This document shows positions 10,713 through 18,808 of a stretch of 64,000 nt of DNA, piece after piece. Positions within the stretch are counted from its first letter, which is position 1; each line of letters opens with the position of its first letter. The position numbers and the translations under genes were made by a program. The DNA is from Verrucomicrobiota bacterium. Its GTDB lineage: Bacteria > Verrucomicrobiota > Verrucomicrobiia > Opitutales > Opitutaceae. The notes beneath the pieces are model-generated. The model saw nothing but the letters and a program-made list of their open reading frames with translations, was not told the DNA's origin and searched no databases. The stretch spans positions 248,001 to 312,000 of the forward strand of contig JACRQG010000013.1 in assembly GCA_016222805.1 (NCBI GenBank), written 5' to 3'.

Positions 10713-11420
10713 ATGGAAGGACGTCCGCGCATCCTGATCATCGAGGACGAGCCGGCGATTGCGGACACGCTCCTCTACGCCCTTCGGACGGAGGGCTTCG
10801 ACCCCGAATGGTGCGCGACCGGGCGGGCGGGTCTCGCGGCGCTGGCCGCCAAGCCCTTCGCGCTCGTGGTGCTGGATGTGGGGTTGCCAGATGGATCCGG
10901 CTTCGAGGTCTGCAAACGGATCCGGACCACGTCCGCCGTGCCGGTGATCTTCCTCACCGCGCGGAACTCCGAACTGGATCGGGTCCTGGGCCTGGAGATA
11001 GGCGGGGACGACTACCTCGTGAAACCCTTCAGCCCGCGGGAGCTCACCGCCCGGGTGAAGGCGGTGCTCCGGCGCAGCGCGACGGCGCCGACGTCCGGGG
11101 CTGCCGCGGTGCCGCCGCCCCCAGTCGCACCCGGACTGATGGTGGATGAGGAACGGTGCACCGTCACGTTTCACGGTTGTCCGCTCGAGCTGACCCGCTA
11201 CGAGTTCCGGCTGCTGCGCGTGCTGGCGGCCAAACCTGGGAGGGTGTTTTCGCGCGAGCAACTCATGGCCGCGGCTTGGGAGGATCCCGGTGCCAGCCTC
11301 GACCGCACGGTCGACGCCCACATCAAGCTGGTGCGCGCGAAGCTGCGCGCCGTGGCCCCGGAGGCGGACCCGATTGTGACGCATCGCGGACTGGGGTACT
11401 CATGGCGCGCAGGCGGCTGA
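10713..11420 (+). CDS. OmpR/CreB-type response regulator
   Basis: DNA-binding response regulator (235 aa). The receiver has the acidic pair in IIEDEPAI, the phospho-acceptor Asp in VVLDVGLPDGSG (about residue 54), Thr in FLTARN and Lys in DDYLVKPFSPREL. A short Ala/Pro linker leads to a winged-helix Trans_reg_C domain ending in THRGLGYSWRAGG. Overall it most resembles CreB. The partner kinase begins 10 nt downstream. A shortened creD-like gene exists 18 kb away at 30537. Confidence 0.88.
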   Translation: MEGRPRILIIEDEPAIADTLLYALRTEGFDPEWCATGRAGLAALAAKPFALVVLDVGLPDGSGFEVCKRIRTTSAVPVIFLTARNSELDRVLGLEIGGDDYLVKPFSPRELTARVKAVLRRSATAPTSGAAAVPPPPVAPGLMVDEERCTVTFHGCPLELTRYEFRLLRVLAAKPGRVFSREQLMAAAWEDPGASLDRTVDAHIKLVRAKLRAVAPEADPIVTHRGLGYSWRAGG

Positions 11421-11430
11421 GGGGGATGCC

Positions 11431-12807
11431 TTGAAGGTCCGCACGGCCATCTTCGGGGTCTACGCCAGCGCATTGGTGCTGGGCTTTGCGGCGATGACGG
11501 TGCTCGTCCTGCGGGACGTGCGGCTGCGGTACGTGGAGTCGATGCGGCGGACGATGGGGGACACCGCGGCGTTTCTGGCCGCTTTCGTGGCGACGGAGGG
11601 GGGGGCAGTGGCGGGCTGGCCGGTGCGCTTGGGGCAGCTCCCGCCTCGCGCGGAACTCCTGCGGGTGTTTGCCTGCGATGCCAACGGAGTCGTGGTTTTC
11701 GACTCGGCGCACGGACAGGCCGTCGGGCAGACGTACCAGTGGCCGATGCGTGGCGGCGGGCCGGTGGCGTCGGAAAACTACACCGTTTCAAACGTCGCCG
11801 AGGTGGCGGGGGAACTCCGGGTGGCGGCTCCGGTGCGGCGACAGGGGCAGCTCCTTGGCTGGGTGGGAGTGGGGCGTCCGCTGGCGGCAGTGGCGCCCGG
11901 GATTGCGGAGGCCCGGCGGAAGTTGGTGTGGTCCCTTGGCGGCGTCGCGTTGGTGATGGCGGCGGCAGGGTGGTGGGTGGCGTCGCGGCTCACGCATTCC
12001 CTGGAGCGGTTGACGGAGTATGCCCGCATCGTGCGGGATGGTGGCGCGGCCACGCCGCCGGTGTCGCGCGCGCGCGAGGTCGCGACCCTGGCGCGGACGT
12101 TTGAGGAGATGCGCGTGGCCCTGGAGGGCAAGGCGTACGTCGAACACTACACGCAGGCTCTGGCCCATGCCCTGAAGGCGCCGCTTTCGGGCCTGCGGGG
12201 GGCGGCGGAACTGCTGGCCGAGAATCCGCCGGAGGAGGCACGGGTCCGCTTTGTCGCCAACCTGCGGGCGGAGACGGAACGGCTGCAGCAACTGGTTGAT
12301 CGTCTGCTGGAACTGGCGGCGCTGGAGTCGCGGCGGGCGGGAGTGGGGCAGTCGGAGGTGGATCTGGGCGAGATTGTGCGGGCGGTGGAGGAAGCGGTGC
12401 AGGGTACGGCCGCGGCTCGCGGCATCACGCTTTCGGTTGCGTCCGGAACCGGCGGATTCGTGCGCGGGGAGAAGTTCCTGCTGCAGCAGGCGGTCGAGAA
12501 CCTGGTGCTGAACGCGCTGGCGTTCACCCCGGCCGGCGGAAAGGTCGGGGTGGCGGTGCAACCTGGGGAGCAGGAGCTGGCGGTCGTGGTGGAGGACAGT
12601 GGTCCGGGCGTGCCGGACTATGCGCTGCCGCAGGTATTCGATCGTTTCTATTCTCTGCCGCGCCCGGACACCGGGCGGAAAAGCAGCGGGCTGGGCCTGA
12701 GCATCACGCGGGAAATCGCGCGCCTCCACGGGGGACGGGTCAGCCTGGCCAACCGCGATGGGGGCGGCGCGAGGGCGGAGTTTGTGCTCCCGCGCGCCCG
12801 TCCCTGA
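11431..12807 (+). CDS. CreC-like sensor histidine kinase
   Basis: Membrane sensor (458 aa) for the preceding regulator. The start is the TTG at 11431, preceded by GGGGGAT and opening KVRTAIFGVYASALVLGF; no better ATG exists before the first membrane helix. Layout: TM1 (about 5-27), a periplasmic sensor (about 28-165), TM2 (about 168-190), HAMP, the H-box QALAHALKAPLSGL with phospho-His near residue 248, N-box ENLVLNALAF, G1 DSGPGVPD and G2 GLGLSITREIARLHGG. The TM and sensor layout is CreC-like; the signal is unknown. Confidence 0.85.
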   Translation: MKVRTAIFGVYASALVLGFAAMTVLVLRDVRLRYVESMRRTMGDTAAFLAAFVATEGGAVAGWPVRLGQLPPRAELLRVFACDANGVVVFDSAHGQAVGQTYQWPMRGGGPVASENYTVSNVAEVAGELRVAAPVRRQGQLLGWVGVGRPLAAVAPGIAEARRKLVWSLGGVALVMAAAGWWVASRLTHSLERLTEYARIVRDGGAATPPVSRAREVATLARTFEEMRVALEGKAYVEHYTQALAHALKAPLSGLRGAAELLAENPPEEARVRFVANLRAETERLQQLVDRLLELAALESRRAGVGQSEVDLGEIVRAVEEAVQGTAAARGITLSVASGTGGFVRGEKFLLQQAVENLVLNALAFTPAGGKVGVAVQPGEQELAVVVEDSGPGVPDYALPQVFDRFYSLPRPDTGRKSSGLGLSITREIARLHGGRVSLANRDGGGARAEFVLPRARP

Positions 12808-13409
12808 GCGGCTTGCCGGGATTCTCGTGGGTCTCTTCGCGGAGGAGGCCGGGCAGGGTGGAAAGCAGGACGCGAAAACCCCGGTTCGATTGACGCCGGA
12901 AGGTGATTTGAACTCCCCGATTCCGAACACGCCCGCCGCCGGGCGGGGAATCCCCTGCGATTTTCTCCGGGGACAAACCTGGCGACGGGTGGTCCTCCCA
13001 TAGCCCCGAGGCATCGCTGCCCAAGGCAGTGGGTATTGGCGCGTGTTACCAACTTCTGGTTCAATACTGCGGTGATACAGTCACATAGCAGAGTCGTGTT
13101 TTCCCGGGGCGGTGTTACCGGCGGCGGTTCTGCCGCGAGGGCGATGAACTCCCTTGCGTTCATGCGGCGCTGGACCCGGGTCGCCGGCGGGTCAGGTCCG
13201 TGGAATCGTCTCTTGGCCGAACCGCTGGTTCCGGCGGGCGGCACTTCGCCGGTTCCGCTGCCGCAAGAGGCAAATCCGGAATCCGGACGTACCTGTTCGC
13301 CATGCGCGTCAGCCAACGCGCCGCGCGTCGCGCGCCGACTCGTGCGAAACGTGCGCCGGGTTCCCCGGATCGGACCGCCGCGGCCGGCCGGCGGCAGATG
13401 GAGTTCTTG
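12808..13409 (+). other. 602-nt intergenic region with regulatory element E
   Basis: No convincing gene. Just after creC is a weak terminator-like hairpin, CCCGCC/GGCGGG around GCCG at 12932-12947, without a T run. Element E (13000-13039) follows. An open frame from ATG 13144 to 13410 (88 codons, Arg/Pro/Ala-rich) ends in TGATG, overlapping the sugar transferase start; it may be a translated leader or chance. Confidence 0.5.
13000..13039 (+). promoter_or_regulatory. Conserved 40-nt regulatory element, copy E
   Basis: Begins ATAGCC and ends GGTATTGG, with GGCATCG at 11-17 and CCAAGG at 22-27. Points at the sugar transferase (13410), 370 nt away, or at the leader frame at 13144. It shares ends and exact length with four other copies in the window and is closest in sequence to copy D. 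Confidence 0.7.
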
Positions 13410-14186
13410 ATGCCAAGGAAGCGCCAAGGGTGGACCAGTGGCTTCGCTCAATGGCCGAGACTCGCAGCGGGGACCTTCCGCGGCGGGCGCGCATGCCCTG
13501 GGAACGGGGCCAGGGCGTCAGGGGCAGAAGCAGCGTCGGACCGCGGTCGCCTTTGGGTCCCGGGTTGGAAGCGAGGAATCGACCTCCTTTGTTGCGTCGT
13601 CGGCATTCCACTCTTTGCGATCGTGACCCTCGGCTGGGCGTTGGTGCTCCGTCTTTCCTCTCCCGGCCCGCTTCTGTTCCGGCAGGAACGGGTCGGGCGC
13701 TTGGGGGTCCGGTTTCAGATCTTCAAGTTCCGCACGATGCAGCACTCCGGAGGGGCGAACAAGCACCGGCAACACATGACCCGGATGATCGAGAACAACG
13801 CTCCCATGCACAAGTTGGACACCACGGGTGACTCGCGGCTGATCCCGGGTGGCTGGCTGCTGCGCGCACTCGGTCTGGACGAGATTCCCCAGCTCGTGAA
13901 CGTCTGGCGGGGTGAGATGAGCATCGTCGGACCACGACCGTGCATTCCGTACGAATACGAGTACTACACCGAGATCCAGCGCGAGCGCTTTCACGGCGTC
14001 CCGGGGCTCACCGGATTGTGGCAGGTGTCCGGCAAGAACCGAACCACCTTCGAGGAGATGATCCACCTCGACCGTGAGTACCTCCGGCGCCAGTGCCTGC
14101 TGCTCGATCTGTGGATCATTGTCCTGACCATCCCGGCACTGTGCGTTCAGCTTGGAGATACCCTCAGAAGCCGGCTCTGCCGCTAG
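13410..14186 (+). CDS. Undecaprenyl-phosphate sugar transferase (exopolysaccharide initiation)
   Basis: Bacterial sugar transferase that loads the first sugar-phosphate on undecaprenyl phosphate. The 258-aa protein has one membrane helix (LLCCVVGIPLFAIVTLGWALVL) and the family core: SSPGPLLFRQERVGRLG, FKFRTM, LDEIPQLVNVWRGEMSIVGP and the PGLTGLWQVSGKNR block. I chose the ATG at 13410 because GGAG lies 6 nt before it; ATG 13398 or starts further upstream are possible. There is no multi-pass N-terminus of the WcaJ kind. Element E lies upstream. No polymerase, flippase or other glycosyltransferase gene is next to it, so it is an orphan here. Confidence 0.88.
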   Translation: MPRKRQGWTSGFAQWPRLAAGTFRGGRACPGNGARASGAEAASDRGRLWVPGWKRGIDLLCCVVGIPLFAIVTLGWALVLRLSSPGPLLFRQERVGRLGVRFQIFKFRTMQHSGGANKHRQHMTRMIENNAPMHKLDTTGDSRLIPGGWLLRALGLDEIPQLVNVWRGEMSIVGPRPCIPYEYEYYTEIQRERFHGVPGLTGLWQVSGKNRTTFEEMIHLDREYLRRQCLLLDLWIIVLTIPALCVQLGDTLRSRLCR

Positions 14187-14420
14187 CGCCCATGCACGCC
14201 GGGACTTCTGCGATTAAGGGTCGGTCGAATGAGAAGCGCTGGCGAAGGTGCCGCCGCGGAAAGCCCGAAATCCCACGCCCGAACGCCGTTCTGCCAGTGG
14301 TACGGACGGGCCAGACGGTGGGCCGGGATCCCGGCTGGTGGGCCGGGCGCCGTCCCGGCGGCCGAGCAACCGCCGGTCTCCCGTGCCGACCTGCAGTCGG
14401 CGGCGATCCCGCCCTTTCTC

Positions 14421-14900
14421 ATGAGTGATCTGAGTCGATATGGTGGCGCGTGCCGTTGCCTGCTGCGCCTGCGGGAGAACCTCGGGGCTCCCGGCCGGTC
14501 GGATGCCGCCTTCATCGCGGAGTTTCTGCCGCGCTATCCCGAGTGGCGGGATTTTCCCGGCGCCACCGACCTTTTCGCGCTGCTGGAACTTGCGAAGGCG
14601 CTGCTTCCCCAGACGGCAGGGCGTTTCGAGGTTTTTCGCGACTACGCCCGCATCCTGCGGGAGCATCGGTCCGGACAGGGGATCATCATCTACACTGAAC
14701 GCGCTCCGGAGCAAAACGAACTGACCCTGGAGGACCAGCGGCATGTGCTTTTGCTGGTCGAGGCGGACGAGGACGCCTTTGTGGTGTGGTGCCCGTATCG
14801 CAGTGGACAGTCGGCACTGCTTCCGCGGGCGGAGCGGCGTTGGTGGGACAGGTGGCTGGCCATCGGCATCGTCCTCCAGCCCCCGGGCATGATTCGGTGA
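14421..14900 (+). CDS. Hypothetical protein, possible C39-like fold
   Basis: Not recognised with confidence. The 159-aa product has a Cys-containing start (YGGACRCLLRL), a helical middle, then a beta-rich end with GIIIYTERAPEQN, DQRHVLLLVEADEDAFVVWC and YRSGQSALL. The order Cys, a His before a hydrophobic strand, then a short strand-turn recalls papain-like C39 domains, but the usual Asp is not clear and activity is not implied. The start ATG at 14421 follows a long in-frame extension that looks non-coding. It follows the sugar transferase by 234 nt, a gap in which I see nothing. Confidence 0.5.
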   Translation: MSDLSRYGGACRCLLRLRENLGAPGRSDAAFIAEFLPRYPEWRDFPGATDLFALLELAKALLPQTAGRFEVFRDYARILREHRSGQGIIIYTERAPEQNELTLEDQRHVLLLVEADEDAFVVWCPYRSGQSALLPRAERRWWDRWLAIGIVLQPPGMIR

Positions 14901-15019
14901 GGTCGCGGCGTCCGTCCGGTGCCCGTTTTCGGGAAGCCCGACGGCACTTTCGGCTGGGCGCACGTTCAGCTGCGGAGGATGACGGTGCCGGTCGGACTCA
15001 GCCCCATCGCCTGGGCGGC

Positions 15020-15331
15020 TTACTCCATTAGCTGGAGCAGGGCGGGAGTAGTGCCAGTGGTTGTGCCAAAGGACAAGAGTCGCACGCCTGTTGCGACCGG
15101 AGGAACCGCCGACGTCGCCGTGTTCTGCACGGAGCATTGCCGGTCGAGCTCCGTCTCATCGGTCAGTTCCCGTTTGGCCTCTTCGTAGTCGACTTGATCC
15201 ACTTGCGGTGGAACGCGGCCGGCGCGCAGCGCCAGTTCGCGGGTGCGGGTGAGGATCACTTCTCGGGTCACCGGTGCCAAAGGGCAAGAGTTCGCGGACG
15301 GGAGTGAAGGCAGGTGGGAGTTCGGATTCAT
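15020..15331 (-). CDS. DUF2934-like small protein
   Basis: A 103-aa product whose middle, TREVILTRTRELALRAGRVPPQVDQVDYEEAKREL, resembles the short helical DUF2934 domain (R-A-x-x-L-x-x-x-G-R ... D-x-x-x-A-x-R-E-L). Such proteins are of unknown function and are common near stress genes in soil and plant-associated bacteria (from memory). The C-terminal third is low-complexity Thr/Val/Gly. No clear ribosome-binding site precedes the ATG. It is the last in a minus-strand series that starts at element B. Confidence 0.5.
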   Translation of the reverse strand: MNPNSHLPSLPSANSCPLAPVTREVILTRTRELALRAGRVPPQVDQVDYEEAKRELTDETELDRQCSVQNTATSAVPPVATGVRLLSFGTTTGTTPALLQLME

Positions 15332-15375
15332 GAGATCAAAGGGTGAGCATGGGTAGAAATCGGGCAGTGGCCTCG

Positions 15376-15597
15376 CTAGCGCGCAAACAGCGCCTCGAGG
15401 CCCGCTCGCGACATTTGCCGCCGAGCCCCGACGACTGCCATCGCGACGTCTAACTGGGGTTCAGTTGCGTCACGCAGCACTGCTAGGCCAAAGAGTTGCC
15501 GGCGCACGTCGTTTGCGTCGCACGCGGCGACGAAAATTTCGAGGGCGCCGTTGGTGGCCTGCTGGGAAGGGGTGATTGGGGATTCGCGGTGGTACAT
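15376..15597 (-). CDS. Small hypothetical protein
   Basis: Unrecognised 73-aa product beginning MYHRESPITPSQQATNGAL. It is predicted to be mainly helical (EIFVAACDANDVRRQLFGLAV, then QLDVAMAVVGARRQMSRAGLEALF). The open frame continues upstream to 15711, but that extension overlaps the omega-like gene at 15669 and is Pro-rich. It sits between the omega-like gene and the DUF2934 gene. Coding potential is inferred from composition only. Confidence 0.4.
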   Translation of the reverse strand: MYHRESPITPSQQATNGALEIFVAACDANDVRRQLFGLAVLRDATEPQLDVAMAVVGARRQMSRAGLEALFAR

Positions 15598-15668
15598 GGA
15601 ATGCGGCGGATCGGGGAGAGGTAACGCGCACCAAAGGGGGGACCGACAGGCCGGGCGCGGATTCGGTT

Positions 15669-15941
15669 TCACGAAGGGGAAGGTAGCCCCGGGTTTGGGT
15701 CCGGGGGCCACACCGGTGGATTGCCGCCCCGAGGCGGCGGATCCTGCCGGGGCAGCGCATAGGTGATTCGGCCTTCGGCGATCTCGCGCAGGGCGATGTC
15801 CGTGGGAGAGAGTTTTTCCAGCGACACCACCAGTGGGCGGAAGCCGCGTTTCAGCTGTTTTACACGCCGGGAAACGACGTTTACCAAGATGTTCGGGTCG
15901 TCGATGACTTGGAGCGCACTCTGGAGATAGTCGTTTCTCAT
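15669..15941 (-). CDS. rpoZ: RNA polymerase omega subunit-like protein
   Basis: A 90-aa protein whose first 63 residues match omega: DPNILVNVVSRRVKQLKRGFR with the conserved helix, followed by LSPTDIALREIAEGRITYAL. Omega aids assembly of beta-prime and, in many bacteria, mediates ppGpp effects. The tail (PRQDPPPRGGNPPVWPPDPN) is Pro-rich and atypical. Its place among stress and hypothetical genes, not beside gmk or coaBC as is common, suggests a paralogue; I cannot see whether the genome has another copy. No Shine-Dalgarno is evident before ATG 15941. Confidence 0.75.
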   Translation of the reverse strand: MRNDYLQSALQVIDDPNILVNVVSRRVKQLKRGFRPLVVSLEKLSPTDIALREIAEGRITYALPRQDPPPRGGNPPVWPPDPNPGLPSPS

Positions 15942-16011
15942 GGGGTGTGGTTTTGGATGAGTACCGCCGTCTTCGGCGCGGGCGGACGGGGTGCCAAGTT
16001 CCCTGTGGGCA

Positions 16012-16665
16012 TCATGGACGGTCCAGGATGGTTCGGCTGCTCCCCGACGGCTGGGCCGGAGTCGCTTTGTCGGGCAACTCGTGATCCGCCGGGGGGCCGC
16101 TCCCTTTGCGAGGGCCGGGCGACGCCAATGGTCCCAGTAGGACGGAGCTGAGGCTCGGGTGTTGCTCGAAGAACCCCGCGAGACTTGGGTGGGCCATCAA
16201 GAAATCTCCGGCGACGATCTGAGATGGAGCATCGTCGAGCTTCCGTCGAATCTCGGGGTTCGCCCGCAGAAACGTGTCGAACGCGATCATGTCGGCCCGA
16301 AGTAGCGGACCCCTCGTGCGCCGCAGGACGTGGCGGTAGATCAGGAAATGTCGTTCAACCTTAAGCGCGGGTACGATGCCCGGGCGTTGGATCAGCAAGA
16401 TCTCGATTTCCGGCATCGAACGGCGGAATCGCTCATCGTCCATCCGGTCGATGCTCGTCCGCAGCACGTCCTCCAGCGCCGGTTTGCTGTCCAGGAGGCG
16501 GTCCAACTCCACCAACTCCCGCCGGACCGTCTCATCTGTAGTCAGGATGGCGTCCGTAATCCTGGAAATTCCCGGGGGCGCCGGTCCGGAGGCACTGCAG
16601 AGATTGATCGCGAAGCAGAGGCCCAGCGGCAGACGCAGCAGGCCGGTGAAGGAGCGGATTTTCAT
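16012..16665 (-). CDS. Secreted helical protein of unknown function
   Basis: Not a family I can name. The 217-aa product begins with a signal peptide (MKIRSFTGLLRLPLGLCFAINLCSA). The mature part is helical with a repeated pattern of FLxxNP/HP turns: FDTFLRANPEIRRKL, FLMAHPSLAGFF and EQHPSLSSVLL, plus MPEIEILLIQRPGIVPAL earlier. The end is Pro/Ser-rich. The start may instead be ATG 16674 (three residues longer). Element B ends 24-33 nt before these starts. The secreted helical repeat suggests an envelope or binding role. Confidence 0.6.
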   Translation of the reverse strand: MKIRSFTGLLRLPLGLCFAINLCSASGPAPPGISRITDAILTTDETVRRELVELDRLLDSKPALEDVLRTSIDRMDDERFRRSMPEIEILLIQRPGIVPALKVERHFLIYRHVLRRTRGPLLRADMIAFDTFLRANPEIRRKLDDAPSQIVAGDFLMAHPSLAGFFEQHPSLSSVLLGPLASPGPRKGSGPPADHELPDKATPAQPSGSSRTILDRP

Positions 16666-16698
16666 GAGCCCCATGATGCCTGCCAGTCGACCGGCCTC

Positions 16699-16738
16699 CC
16701 AATACCTTGTTCGCATCGGGCCGATAGTCGTGGACTAT
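16699..16738 (-). promoter_or_regulatory. Conserved 40-nt regulatory element, copy B
   Basis: On the minus strand it begins ATAGTCC and ends AACAAGGTATTGG, with TATCGG at 13-18. It lies 24 nt before ATG 16674 and 33 nt before ATG 16665, a normal promoter-to-start distance, and 36 nt after the stop of the 82-aa repeat gene. Closest to copy A. Confidence 0.72.
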
Positions 16739-16774
16739 GGCCGGGCCCACGCGTGCGCCGCGGGTGACCGGCGG

Positions 16775-17023
16775 TCAGGTGGCGGTCCCGTGCAAGCCGA
16801 GGCCGTCTGGTCCGTGAATCGCGATCGTGCCGTCCTGTCTGATGCGGCCGTGGTAGTAGGTGCCGTGCGGACCGTGCAACGAGACTTGCCCGTCTCCTTG
16901 CGTGTCGCCGTGGACGTAACCACCTCCGGACATGCGGAGTGAGAAATCGCCGGTGGCCGAAAGCGTGCCGTGCATGCAGATTCCACCGGGGCCGTGCAGT
17001 GAGACACTTCGCTCGGTGTTCAT
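16775..17023 (-). CDS. His/Gly repeat protein with exact 20-residue period
   Basis: Unrecognised 82-aa protein made almost entirely of four 20-residue repeats. Residues 9-19, 29-39, 49-59 and 69-79 align as LHGPGGICMHG, LRMSGGGYVHG, LHGPHGTYYHG and IHGPDGLGLHG. His at the last-but-one position is invariant (18, 38, 58, 78), and His/Arg at the second position is near-invariant (10, R30, 50, 70). Such regular short repeats usually fold as a beta-solenoid. There is no signal peptide. It follows the oxidoreductase by 79 nt and is probably the last gene of the hsp20 operon. A metal-binding or scaffold role is speculative. Confidence 0.6.
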   Translation of the reverse strand: MNTERSVSLHGPGGICMHGTLSATGDFSLRMSGGGYVHGDTQGDGQVSLHGPHGTYYHGRIRQDGTIAIHGPDGLGLHGTAT

Positions 17024-17102
17024 GTGAATCGCCCGCGAAAGTCATGATCTGCACTGGGGCCAGGCTGCGGTGACACGGCGATCAGCGGCGGCGGCACGGG
17101 CG

Positions 17103-18041
17103 CTAGACGACTCGCAGCACGATCTTGCCCCGCGTATGGCCGAGCTCGCCCAGTTGGTGCCCGCGGGCGGCATCGCAGAGCGGAAGGATTTTTCCGACCG
17201 TGGCGGCGAGGTGGCCGGCGTCGACCAGCTTGGCCAGCTCGGCCAACTGGGTCGCATTCGGCTGGGAACGCACCCACGCCTGCCGGACACCGTGGCTGGC
17301 CGCGATCTCCGCCGATGGAGGATCGACGAGTGAAACCAGGATGCCTCCTTTCTTGATCAGCTTCCAGGAGCGCGCCTGGACGTCTCCGCCCAGCGTGTCG
17401 AGGACCACGTCAACCGGGCCCGTGACCTGCTCGAAGGGCGCCGCCTGGTAGTCGACGACTTCGTCGGCGCCGAGACGCCGGAGCAAGCGGTGGTCGCGGG
17501 CCGAGGACACGGCGATGACGTGCGCGCCGGTTCGCTTCGCCAGCTGGACCGCCAGCAATCCGACACTTCCCGCCGCCGCGTGGATCAACACCGCCTGGCC
17601 CGCTCCGAGGTGGGCGGTGTCGAAAAGCGCCTGCCACGCGGCCAGCCCGGCGAGGGGCAGCGCCGCCGCGTGGACGTGGTCGATGGACTGCGGTTTCAAT
17701 GCCACTTCGGTTTCCCGCACCACGATGAACTCGGCGTAGGCCCCGTCACGCGACGTATCCGGCCGGCTGAAGACCCCGTCGCCGACGTTCAGACGGAGAA
17801 CGCCGGAACCGACGATTTCCACCTGGCCGGATAAGTCCCAGCCCAACACCAGCGGCAGCGTGTGGTGGAGCATGGCCTGGAGGTGTCCTTCGCGGACCTT
17901 CCAATCGATCGGGTTGATTCCGGCGGCATGCACCCGGATCAGCACTTCGCCTGGGCCTGGACGCGGGCACGGCATCTCCTGGTAGACGAGGACACCGGGT
18001 CCGCCGTAGGAGTAGATGCACACTGCTTTCATGGTTCTCAT
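17103..18041 (-). CDS. NADPH:quinone oxidoreductase-like MDR protein
   Basis: Zinc-independent medium-chain dehydrogenase/reductase, 312 aa. N-terminal GroES-like domain (PGEVLIRVHAAGINPIDWKVREG), then a Rossmann domain with AAAGSVGLLAVQLAKRTGAHVIAV for NADPH; the GHE zinc motif is absent. Members reduce quinones and reactive carbonyls, so a detoxifying role fits the stress context. The start ATG at 18041 overlaps the stop of the preceding gene as ATGA, implying translational coupling; ATG 18032 is an alternative. Confidence 0.85.
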   Translation of the reverse strand: MRTMKAVCIYSYGGPGVLVYQEMPCPRPGPGEVLIRVHAAGINPIDWKVREGHLQAMLHHTLPLVLGWDLSGQVEIVGSGVLRLNVGDGVFSRPDTSRDGAYAEFIVVRETEVALKPQSIDHVHAAALPLAGLAAWQALFDTAHLGAGQAVLIHAAAGSVGLLAVQLAKRTGAHVIAVSSARDHRLLRRLGADEVVDYQAAPFEQVTGPVDVVLDTLGGDVQARSWKLIKKGGILVSLVDPPSAEIAASHGVRQAWVRSQPNATQLAELAKLVDAGHLAATVGKILPLCDAARGHQLGELGHTRGKIVLRVV

Positions 18042-18784
18042 GGCGCAGTCTCTTTCCGGGAGGCATAGAATGCCCGTGCCTTGGCGAGCAATTGACCGGC
18101 GGAAAGGTGCTTTTCGTCCACGACTACCGACCCGATGATGCGGCCAGCCAGGTCGGGCCGATGGAGACCGGCCCAGGCGATGAATTGATCCATCTCGCTG
18201 CTCATGCCGGTGCCTGCCCCGAACACGAGGATCGGGCCGCCCTCCGGGAGGGCACTCGCCACGGCGGCAAAGAAACTGATCGGGTCCGGCTTTTCCCTGC
18301 CGCGGGTGAAGTTCCGCGAGTTGGGCGCCGGACGAAAGTTGTCCGCCGGGGGATGCGGCAGGATTCGCTCCGGAATCGCCTTCTTGATTTCGGAGCGGAA
18401 GACCCGGGCTTCGTGGTGGTTGATCACGAGCAGCCAATGCACTGCAGGGTCCTCTGCGTCCGGCGAAATTGCCTCGGATTGCTCCAAGTACCGGCGAAGG
18501 GCCGCCAGCTCATCCGGTGAGGCGAAATCAGCCTCGTTGCGCGGCGGATGCAGGATGAAGACCCGACCGCGGCGGATCACTCTCAGGTTGCCGGACGGAT
18601 CCTGCATCACCCGACCAAGGGTCTTCAGCAACCTTCGCAGCGCCCCCCACTCCAGCGGGAGAAGGTCCGGGGTTGCCGCCCCTGCGTGGCGAATGCGCCG
18701 TGGCTTGCCGTTCTGATCCGTCGTCGAGGGCATGTTCCGGGGTTGGGGGCTGGTTGCTGGATTGCGGTCGGGCCGCTGGCGCAT
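18038..18784 (-). CDS. baeRF / host-attachment-like (eRF1-fold) protein
   Basis: The 248-aa protein resembles the bacterial eRF1-like (baeRF) family, often labelled host attachment protein. Supporting parts are LEWGALRRLLKTLGR, an N-domain ending in RYLEQSEA, then VHWLLVINHHEARVFRSEI (typical strand-turn of the family) and GPILVFGAGTGMSSEMDQFI. The family is proposed to act on stalled ribosomes, but this is not experimentally firm. The start ATG at 18784 has GAGGAA 5 nt upstream, better than ATG 18733. It lies 24 nt after hsp20 and is coupled to the oxidoreductase gene. Confidence 0.65.
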   Translation of the reverse strand: MRQRPDRNPATSPQPRNMPSTTDQNGKPRRIRHAGAATPDLLPLEWGALRRLLKTLGRVMQDPSGNLRVIRRGRVFILHPPRNEADFASPDELAALRRYLEQSEAISPDAEDPAVHWLLVINHHEARVFRSEIKKAIPERILPHPPADNFRPAPNSRNFTRGREKPDPISFFAAVASALPEGGPILVFGAGTGMSSEMDQFIAWAGLHRPDLAGRIIGSVVVDEKHLSAGQLLAKARAFYASRKETAP

Positions 18785-18808
18785 TCGTTCCTCGGCGGAG
18801 CCGGCACC

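Noticed and set aside
18684-18733. Start of the baeRF-like gene at ATG 18733
   Set aside because: No ribosome-binding site; ATG 18784 has GAGGAA at good spacing and leaves a short gap to hsp20.
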